From: Welwitschia mirabilis
Lineage: Eukaryota > Gnetophyta > Gnetopsida > Welwitschiales
DNA: 36,875 nt
Assembly: GCA_051453625.1 (NCBI GenBank)
Contig: JBOZIK010000001.1
Coordinates: forward strand, 146,575,240-146,612,114
Direction of reading: 5' to 3'
The position numbers and the translations under genes were made by a program. The notes below the pieces were generated by a model. It made no database searches. It was not told the origin of the DNA and saw nothing but the letters and a program-made list of their open reading frames with translations. Of the stretch, positions 29,880 through 36,875 are shown piece after piece (the stretch's first letter is position 1; each line of letters begins with the position of its first letter).

Positions 29880-31500
29880 TTTTCTAATATTTTGATGTCC
29901 CTTTCTTTCTGATCATCTCTAGTGTCATTTTGGGAGGTTAATGCTTTACAAGAATGAGGATTTAATTTATGCCCACTTTATGTTACAAGCTTATAATCTC
30001 TTCTTACTTCATTGAAATTGGGAAGAGGTTGTGTTCCCAATGATCCTTGTAATCTTTGATTTTCCAATATGGTTTTTTAAAGGACATTCACTAAGTTTTC
30101 AATGTTAATGTTTTGCATTTCTTGTAATGTCATAAGTTTATCTATAGAGTTTTGAAGTGAATTATTTTGATGTTGAAAATTTAATGGATTTGATTAAAAT
30201 TTTGAAATTTTAAAATGATTTCTGAAAGGTTGAAAATTTTGGAACTTATTATCAAAGGTTTAAAAGTTAGATTATGAATTCATCGTAGGTTGTGACTGCT
30301 TTTGATTTTGGTTTAACAAGTTTGAAAATTTTTGGTTAAAAGAAAAAACTTCTTTCTGTATCTTCTCTTTGTAGATTATAAAAGTGAATAATCTTTAATT
30401 ATGTAGTAGTTGTCCTCACATAAGTTACATGTTGGCATAACATTCTTTTCAGTTGTTGATTTAACATCTAAAATTATCTTAGTGTATCTTCCAAAAGTTG
30501 TTGTGAAATCTCTAATCAAATTTACAAGGTTACATTTGGTTTTATATACCTTATTTTCTTGTTTTATCTCTTTTAAATCTTTAATGAGTTATCCTATAGT
30601 ATGTTTATCCTTCGATGTTAGCCAAGTTTGACTCACCTCCGTAAGTTCTTCTAATGTTTTGCAAGCATTTTCTAACATGAGGTTCATTAAGTTTATACCA
30701 CAATATAAATATATAGGTTATTTCATTTGGTGGTTTATGGTACTATAAAAGTAATCAGCTAACCCTTCTTATGTGAAAGCATCTATTGGATTAGAGTAAA
30801 TTGCAATAAACAAGTGTCCATATGTTGGATACATAATCTTCATTTAATTCTTGTTGAAAATTTGTCACTTTTTTTTATTTTCTAATTGTTGCTTCACTTA
30901 TGAATCTTTTAATCAAGGCTTTTGGACTTGATTCTAAGACTTTAAACTTTTGTGGAGTATAGTTTTTAGCCAAAGTTTTACTCTTTTCTTAAATGTCATT
31001 AGAAAAATAGCCATATATGTTTGATTACAAATCCTTTTCTTTTTTTTTTTAGAGGTAAGAACTAATTGTTCTATACCCATAATGTGTTAGAGTGTATCCT
31101 CATCAAGTTTACCATGAAAGACATGATAGGCATTCAGGTTCTTTAATTCAACATCATTACCTAGAGGTAAATCAAAAGGACTTTGAATTTTCTATTTCCT
31201 ATTTGCTATTAATTCATTAAGGGTAAGGTTTTTATTTGGGACAAGGGGCTAAATACCTTATGACTTGCTTTTGTTTTTCATAGTGCTTGACATTGTAAAA
31301 TTATCTTTTTCTAAATTATCTTCTAAGAAATTTTCTTGCATAAGGTTAGATTTAAAAAAAAAAAACAAACTAAGAGGAGATATTGTATGCACCTGAAGAT
31401 TGTTTTTCTGATTCTACTTCGAAGTCAACTAGTCCTTCTCTGATGTTTTCATCTATTAGCATCCTTTCTCTTTGATGCTTCTTTTCTGGATTGACTATGT
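29880..31500 (-). pseudogene. gag: Element III gag (broken)
   Basis: The N-terminus in element sense reads E-K-K-H-Q-R-E-R and D-E-N-I-R-E-G-L-V-D-F-E-V, aligned with K-K-x-K-Y-Q-R-E and E-E-N-I-R-E-G-L-F of the element II gags. Then I-Q-S-P-F-D-L-P-L-G-N-D-V-E-L-K-N-L-N-A-Y and F-H-G-K-L-D-E-D-T-L match the capsid start. The likely start ATG (near 31503) is out of frame with this text by one base. Further blocks with S-Q-T-W and the C-E-D-N-Y-Y region can be followed to about 29900. It is riddled with stops. The + strand open frame at 30410-30631 is its shadow. Confidence 0.82.
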
Positions 31501-31739
31501 CATAGAATCCTACAAATAGAAAACAATAGAAAATAAAATAAAAAAAATTAATATTTTTTTATTATAGGAATGATAGAAAGAATGATAAAAATAGAAAATA
31601 ATAATTTAGTAGAAATCCAAAAGCCGAAAATATACTATTTTTCTTTTGGTCACATGGAAAATATAGTGGACAATAAAAAATTTATTATTACTAACTAATA
31701 ATTGCTATAATATAAAAAAGAAAGCCAAAAATAAAAAAA

Positions 31740-32005
31740 GAGCAGTTGTCCACTTTGTCATGGGAATAACAAAGGAGATAATAATTATTTAACTAGTCAA
31801 ACAAAACTTGAAAGAAAGATAAGATTTACAGACATAGAAAATAAANNNNNNNNNNTCTACTGTGTCATAGGGATGATGTAGGAGACAATAGTTATTTAAC
31901 TAGTGAAACAAAAACTAAAAGAAAGATACATAGACATAGAAAATAAACTGAGAAACCATCATTCTCAATGTTGTGAGGATGATAAAGAGAATAATAGACT
32001 ATTGT
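31740..32005 (-). repeat. Three tandem hairpin motifs in the element III leader
   Basis: Units lie at about 31740-31787, 31855-31895 and 31957-32005, each with a (T)GTCAT(A/G)GG or TTGTGAGGATGA core and a GGAGA(C/T)AATA or GAGAATAATAG arm. They are the same kind and number, with similar spacing, as in the leaders of element II. A 10-N gap lies at 31846-31855 between units 1 and 2. Confidence 0.6.
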
Positions 32006-32134
32006 TATAGGCTAGAAAAACTAAAAACTTCAATCTAAAAACCTACAAATCCTAAATAGAAATACAACATTACTATGAAAATTTAATTTACTTACATGAA
32101 TGATGATGATGATCCTTGTGCTCCTAAGCAGCCT

Positions 32135-32152
32135 TCACCAACAATGACGCCA
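32135..32152 (-). other. Element III primer-binding site, tRNA-Asp type
   Basis: In element sense TGGCGTCATTGTTGGTGA, against TGGCGCCGTTGCCGGGGA for the tRNA-Asp complement. Four of the five differences are C-to-T or G-to-A changes. It lies three bases from the LTR end at 32156. Confidence 0.88.
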
Positions 32153-32155
32153 AGA

Positions 32156-32655
32156 TGTTGCAGTGTGTATTTTTACAATTATTTTCATCTTGATAAATAC
32201 TAATAATTACAAATATATGTATTGCAAAATACACACTCTAGTATAAATGGGAGTAACCCAAATGTCGTAACCTGTCGAAAACTTATAAGAGAAGAATGAT
32301 AATTGACTTCCAAGGAGAATGTGATATCCTAAACTTAAGAACAATGTCAAAAAGTAAATGTGCAATGTAATATAAATGCAATCTAATGTAAATGAACACC
32401 TATTTAAGTATTGAATCAACATGTTAAGAAGATTAACCCTATATAACCTAAATCAACTAATCAAGACTAACTTAAGCTTTTAGATGAGTTAAATAAATGC
32501 AATGAAAAATGGTTCTTAAACTACTTTTTTCAACCTTAATAAAGGTTACCCTTAAGATCTATATTATTACAAAGACTATCACCAAATCAATAACAACATA
32601 AATCATAGAGAAATATAATAGAAATAAATGCACAAATGAAATATAATTTAATTAT
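32156..32655 (-). repeat. Element III 5' LTR, truncated
   Basis: The low-coordinate end TGTTGCAGTGTG next to the PBS corresponds to the end of the LTR in element sense. It matches 25468 to about 25985 of the 3' LTR, including CACTCTAGTATAAATG and ACTTATAAGAGAAGAATGA. Similarity stops near 32655, so U3 and much of R are missing. A 71-codon minus-strand open frame (32207-32422) matches a 67-codon frame at 25534-25737. Confidence 0.85.
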
Positions 32656-32770
32656 CAAAAAGAGAGAAAGGATTAAGCTTTCTTCATCTTTAATCATAGG
32701 ACATTAAGCATTCAATTTGATCACTAGGTTAGAGAAAGGATTAAGCTTTGAATGATCAAATTGAGAATTA
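32656..32770. other. Scrambled junction with short direct and inverted repeats
   Basis: AGAGAAAGGATTAAGCTT occurs at 32663-32680 and again at 32731-32748. TCAATTTGATCA at 32712-32723 is inverted as TGATCAAATTGA at 32753-32764. The patch separates the truncated LTR from truncated copia pol. Short templated repeats of this kind are typical filler of end-joining repair after a double-strand break. Confidence 0.6.
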
Positions 32771-32779
32771 TTATTTGAA

Positions 32780-33560
32780 GTCTCCATAAATATGACACCA
32801 TAAAAAATAGTGATCTTATAATACTCTAGGAAATATACTTAATAATCCTTCTAGCCATTTGGATATCCCACAAATATGTTAATATAATCATGTGTCCCAC
32901 ATTTGTCACAATGTTTTATTAGAATATAGACATAGCATTTATAACAAAAAATATGAAAATATTTTAAATTTGGCTTATACTCATAGCACCTTTTAATTGG
33001 AGATACTCCCTTTTCAGTATATTAAGTAATATGATTATTGAGATGTACTACTGTGTTTACTAGTTCATGTTAAATATTGGTCATACAACCACTGAAATAC
33101 ATCATGGAATGCATCATGTCCATGATGATGTGATTTAAATTATTCAATAATATCATTTTATTAAGGTATTCCTAGGTAGGTATTCAAAGATCAAATCCCT
33201 TTAAAAGCATAAAAGTCCTTGAACTTAATAAATGTGTACTTACACGGTTATCTAAATGAAAACTTTTTATCTAATAGTAAATTTTCTTTTTCATTTTAGT
33301 TTTAAACTTTTTGAAAATATCCAAAGTCTATGATTTAAATTTAATAAAATATACTTAAGCCATTCAAGAATAGCGATTAATAAAGGATAGAGAGTAACAA
33401 AATTTGTGAAGAGTGAAACTAGCATAGATTCATGTGGGTTATCATAAACAAGAAAAATCTTTTAATATGCATGTTACTCACTTGATGAAAATCATTATCT
33501 AGTTACTTTTGCATCGTACAGGTTTCACACTAAGGAAAATTCTATAGAAAGAATAGAAGA
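32780..33560 (-). pseudogene. pol: Element IV integrase and start of RT linker (broken)
   Basis: The core reads F-I-N-R-Y-S (expected (I/V)-D-D-Y-S, so the first catalytic Asp is lost), V-Y-F-I-K-F-K and T-L-D-I-F-K-K-F-K, then S-F-H-L-D-N, the second Asp region. After a frame change it continues M-D-M-M-H-S-M-M, V-N-T-V-V-H-L-N-N and Y-T-E-K-G-V-S-P. Next are L-K-Y-F-H-I-F and N-I-F-V-G-Y-P-N-G, the copia linker signature at 32854-32880, then Y-K-I-T-I. These are the standard order and motifs of plant Ty1/copia integrase. Confidence 0.82.
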
Positions 33561-33889
33561 AGTTAGTAACTATTCTCAAATATTATATTTATTATACAAG
33601 GATTACAATGACTTACTCAAGTATGATACAATATTGAGGAATAAATCTTGTCTTCTAAAGTAGTACAAGTAATATCATACATTTTAATACAACTATAAAG
33701 ATGAATCCATGTATCCTTTCATGACTACTTGTTAATTTCCATTATAAATATTCACTAAGTGCTTTGTCATAGAAATAGAGTAATCTTCTTATAATAGAGT
33801 TAAAATTAAAAGAAATTATAATGGAACTTTATATATGAAATTGAGTGGCATTTGTGATTCCAAAGCTAATACCCCATTATCGAAACGAC

Positions 33890-34115
33890 TAGCTTAGGTT
33901 ATAAGATTTAACCTCAAAGAAGGAAAATATAAAACATGTAAAATAGTTTGTAGAGAGAGAAATGTTAAGTCAAGGCTAACTAAGTCATATCCTTCCATAC
34001 AAACTAATGTTTTATCTACTAAATAAACATGACTTAGTGCTTTAACAAAGTTATTAAAATAATCATGCTAATGAGATATGTGACGAGTTACACCTAAGTT
34101 AAGAATCAATGTCTT
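33890..34115 (-). pseudogene. pro: Element IV aspartic protease (inactive)
   Basis: One long frame reads L-I-L-N-L-G-V-T-R-H-I-S-H, where copia proteases have I-L-D-S-G-A-(S/T)-x-H-(M/I). It continues N-F-V-K-A-L-S-H-V-Y-L-V, then L-Q-T-I-L-H-V-L-Y-F-P-S-L-R-L-N-L-I, matching the (N/H)-V-L-Y-(V/F)-P-x-L-x-x-N-L-(I/L) end of the domain. The catalytic Asp is Asn. The unrelated + strand open frame at 34119-34304 lies just upstream and is rejected. Confidence 0.82.
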
Positions 34116-34479
34116 GTCATGAGGTATGTACTCACTCATATTGACAAAGTTAAAGTTTTTAAAGATTACATTAGATTCAAAGTTTTTAGCATCATTAATG
34201 GAATTAGATTCTTTAGTTATTGGATTTGCCTTAGATGTAAACTTTATCTTGTTCTAAGGAATGCTATAGAAGTCAATGGTATAACCTTATCTTCTACATC
34301 ATGAACACTGATACTTGTTCTTCTTAGGAGTAGTAGTATTTTAAAATTACTTCTTATTTAATAAGTTTAATATAGCTTCTCATTTTATTATTTTTGTAGA
34401 GCCTTACCTTGATCATGATGCATTTCATTTTTGTAGATGAGATTTGCTAGCAAACTTTTTATTCTAATGAGGGGGACCA

Positions 34480-35092
34480 TGAAGATAAGAAACTTTACAT
34501 GCAACATCAAAGGAAGAAGATCTCGTTAAACTTAGCTTTAATGAAAATGAGATTATTATTGAGTGTATCAGACATTATATTATTTAATTACTTATTCCAT
34601 GTGATGACATAATATAACTACATAAAGAAGAATCTTTTAAACAATAGTGGATTAAGTTAACATAATGAATGCAAACTTGTTTTTATAAATCAATCTCCAT
34701 CACTATGCCATGATGTCTTGAATTTACACAAATTAATTGTCTCATGTTTTCCTTATTATAATGAAAATGGCTCATTTGAATTATGATATTAAGAAGCTCT
34801 GGATCATTCTTAGAGTAGAATATTTCCTTTAAGGTACAGAAGTTGGTGTAGCTTGTTTTGGTCTAATTAATCAACTTCTTGTGTTAATAGGTGTATGATC
34901 ATGTATCAAGATTTTCTTTGTAGAATCATAAATCACCATGGTTGACATAAAATTCTCATAATAAACCTCCCATAACTAGTAATCTTAAAGAGTAACTCTA
35001 ATGTTACCCATGATTTTAGTGGTAAATACAACTATGAATGAGTCTGATAACTGATAAAACTTACTCTTTGAAGATGATGGTGAATATGTCAT
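34480..35092 (-). pseudogene. gag: Element IV gag-like region (broken)
   Basis: The reading starts at an ATG whose complement is at 35090-35092, beginning M-T-Y-S-P-S-S-S-K-S-K-F, like the Ser-rich starts of plant copia gags. Later patches resemble the L-x-x-L-x-L-L-x-S-L-P and (L/I)-L-Y-x-x-x-L region only loosely. The call rests mainly on position upstream of protease and orientation. Confidence 0.42.
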
Positions 35093-36661
35093 GGTGAAAA
35101 GAGGATGAAAAACAAAACAGAGTTTAGAAGTATGAGGTAAATTCAAGAATCAAATGGATCTTACTCACATCCACAACTAAAAATGATCTATCCATTACAT
35201 AAAGAAATCTTGTCAAACCCTAAAAAAGAATATGATAAAAAGAAGATCAAGAGATATTATAGTCACAAGAAAATGGATCTTGTCCTTCTCCATAATTTTA
35301 AGTGATCTACCAAAGAAATAATGCAACTAAACAAAGAGACAAAATTTTACGATGAAGAGGTATAGTCATAATGAAAGGAAATTAAGTACACAAATCAAGT
35401 GATCTATGTAAATCATAAAGTATGACAACCAAAAAAACTCCCAAAGGAGTCAGAACTTACATGCATAATAAAGAAAAAACAAAGGTACTTTGTTTGAAAT
35501 TTCTTAATATAAGATGTCTTTTTTAATCTTATCATCTACCATGAACCTAATGAATTATTGCATGAGTCCTGATATACTATCTCCTAATTACCACCATTCA
35601 ACAAATTATTTAATTTTATAATTGTGATAATTGTGATCTAATACTAAATCTTCTTGTACTTTCTTCCCATTCTCAATTATTGAATTAAAATCATATAGAT
35701 TTATGATTTCTTATTATTAATATTTCTTTTAAATATAAATAAAAGAAATAATATATTATATATCATTTTAAAATTTATAGTGACAATTTAACTTCAACCT
35801 TGTTCTCATGCTAGAGATGGTTTTCCTTTTTACTATCTAATCTTATAATCTTAGAAAGTAATTTAATGATCTTCTTTGAATTGTGAGTGCTTTCTTTATC
35901 TTAACACATCAAAAATTTTCAAATATTTCTTTTTCAAACACTAGCCTCAAGTTTAGTTTGATATTTTACAAGATATTTGTAATCATCTTTCTGCCACATG
36001 TTAAAAGTCATCTATTATCTAAGGAGTGATAATGTATCACTCATATTTATTTACTATTATTGTTAAACTAGATTCTTTAATCTAAATAACATTTATATAA
36101 TTTTCTTATACACTATAAACAATTGCAAATAAAGTTTTTTTAACATATAAGATGAGAATCTGAAAATCTTATTTAATGCTCTTGAAGAACATGTCATTAG
36201 AAATTACATAAATAATACCAACTTACTTTATTAATGATAGTGTAGAAACTAATTCCTAAATACAAGAAAGTAATACATGATGACATTTATTTTAGTAATA
36301 ATAGAGGACATGAAAATTTATGAATTGCCATCATAAGGTGTTAATAAATTTTAGCATTCTTCTATAAGGTGCATAAAAATGAATAGAAAGATCTAGTCCA
36401 TACTAATTCATACATAGGTATATGTAGCAATAGAAATTTTCTTTCATTGATAGCATCAATAAACATAAGCTTGTTAATAAAGCTTAATATATTTTAATAA
36501 TAGTATAACTATTGTTTCATTATATCATTTTGATTTTTAAGTATGTTTGACATATGTAGAAACATAAAGAGATTAAAAAAACTTATTTAAAATAAGAAAG
36601 GAAATTCACAAAATAAAAAGGAATTTAAGAGATACTCCAATAACAAGAAATGAATAAAAGA
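35093..36661. other. Unassigned AT-rich stretch
   Basis: No coding domain, LTR end or RNA gene is recognised. By position the first part could be the leader and 5' LTR of the copia element IV, but no primer-binding site or repeat supports this. Confidence 0.5.
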
Positions 36662-36875
36662 TGTTGCACTATCAATTTATGGTTATTTGATGGAGCTGTA
36701 TGAGCTATTTTGCAGGACTTTTACATAGGTTTAAATGCAATTCTAAGGATTTTGAAGATTCAATGGAAGATCTTGGGAATATGTAATTCTTACCCAAATT
36801 TAATGTATTTAAGAAACATTCTAATGCATAAAACTTTGGAGGAAGATTACTAATAAAATCTAAGTTTCTCCTCAA
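36662..36875 (+). repeat. Start of another Athila-like LTR, cut by the window end
   Basis: It starts TGTTGCACTATCAATTTATGG, against TGTTACAATGCCAATTTGTAGG at the start of the element II 3' LTR. It continues TTATTTGATGG, then TTTTGCAGGACTTTTACATAGG and AATGCAATTCTAAGGATT, collinear with the first ~150 bases of that LTR. The preceding bases show no polypurine tract (AATGAATAAAAGA), so it may be a 5' LTR of an element lying beyond the window, or a solo LTR. Confidence 0.8.

Larger units (their letters stand above)
25468..32655 (-). mobile_element. Element III: Athila-like element with gag and protease, pol core deleted, 5' LTR truncated
   Basis: Read on the minus strand the order is truncated 5' LTR (32156 to about 32655), tRNA-Asp-type PBS, leader with three hairpins, gag, protease, pre-RT linker, a jump straight to the integrase C-terminus, the conserved 3' block, polypurine tract and 3' LTR (25468-26866). 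Compared with element II, about 2.5-3 kb encoding RT, RNase H and most of integrase is missing. Its LTRs differ from each other at about 16% of sites in a hand-counted stretch. Lower-side flank is TAAGG; the upper flank is lost, so no target duplication can be checked. Confidence 0.85.
32771..35092 (-). mobile_element. Element IV: truncated Ty1/copia retrotransposon
   Basis: On the minus strand the order is gag-like text (35092-34480), protease (34115-33890), integrase (about 33560-32980) and the integrase-RT linker with the F-V-G-Y-P motif (about 32855-32880). Integrase before RT is the Ty1/copia order. Coding is lost at about 32770, before RT proper. No LTRs or initiator-Met-type primer-binding site were found. 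All frames are broken. Confidence 0.78.

Noticed and set aside
34119-34304. A + strand open frame of 61 codons
   Set aside because: It is antisense to the copia element, next to its protease, and has no motif of its own.

Overview
The window is a eukaryotic, almost certainly plant, stretch of heterochromatin built from old, nested LTR retrotransposons. It is strongly AT-rich. It carries Ty3/gypsy gag-pol fragments of the plant Tat and Athila types (primer-binding sites matching plant tRNA-Asp) and Ty1/copia fragments. All reading frames are broken. I found no intact host gene, tRNA, rRNA or CRISPR array. The long coding signals are decayed retroelement domains, many of their stops looking like C-to-T or G-to-A changes of Gln, Arg or Trp codons.

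Left part (1-7906, continued at 22086-22840): a Tat-lineage gypsy element (element I) on the + strand, with gag, protease, RT, RNase H, a second RNase H-like domain and integrase. Its gag is split by a solo LTR of copia appearance (1510-2708). Its integrase is split by element II, and the two halves resume in the same conserved motif (E-Y-F | S-K-W) on either side.

Middle (7907-22085): element II, a 14.2-kb Athila-like element on the + strand, inserted in the integrase of element I. It has ~1.38-kb LTRs that end in TG...CA, a tRNA-Asp-type primer-binding site, a 5-bp target duplication (CTTTT) and a full but dead gag-PR-RT-RNH-IN set. The layout is unusual: LTR, PBS, leader, gag, assembly gap, partial LTR, second PBS, second leader, second gag, pol, long 3' region, LTR.

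Right part (22841-36875): first, an orphan + strand stretch resembling the 3' region of the Athila-like elements. Next comes element III (25468 to about 32655, minus strand), an Athila-like element with gag and protease but with the RT-RNH-IN core deleted and its 5' LTR truncated. It is followed by a scrambled junction and a truncated Ty1/copia element on the minus strand (about 32770-35092). After ~1.5 kb of unassigned AT-rich DNA, another Athila-like LTR starts at 36662 on the + strand and runs off the window.

The most interesting unexplained signal is a family of ~45-nt imperfect hairpins built on GTCATCC/GGATGAT. They come in sets of three in the U3 of the LTRs and again in sets of three between PBS and gag in the Athila-like elements. 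A second is a ~150-bp noncoding block conserved in the 3' regions of elements II and III and in the orphan stretch. Domain calls come from reading translations by eye, so domain ends are approximate; LTR ends, PBS and target duplications are read directly from the bases.
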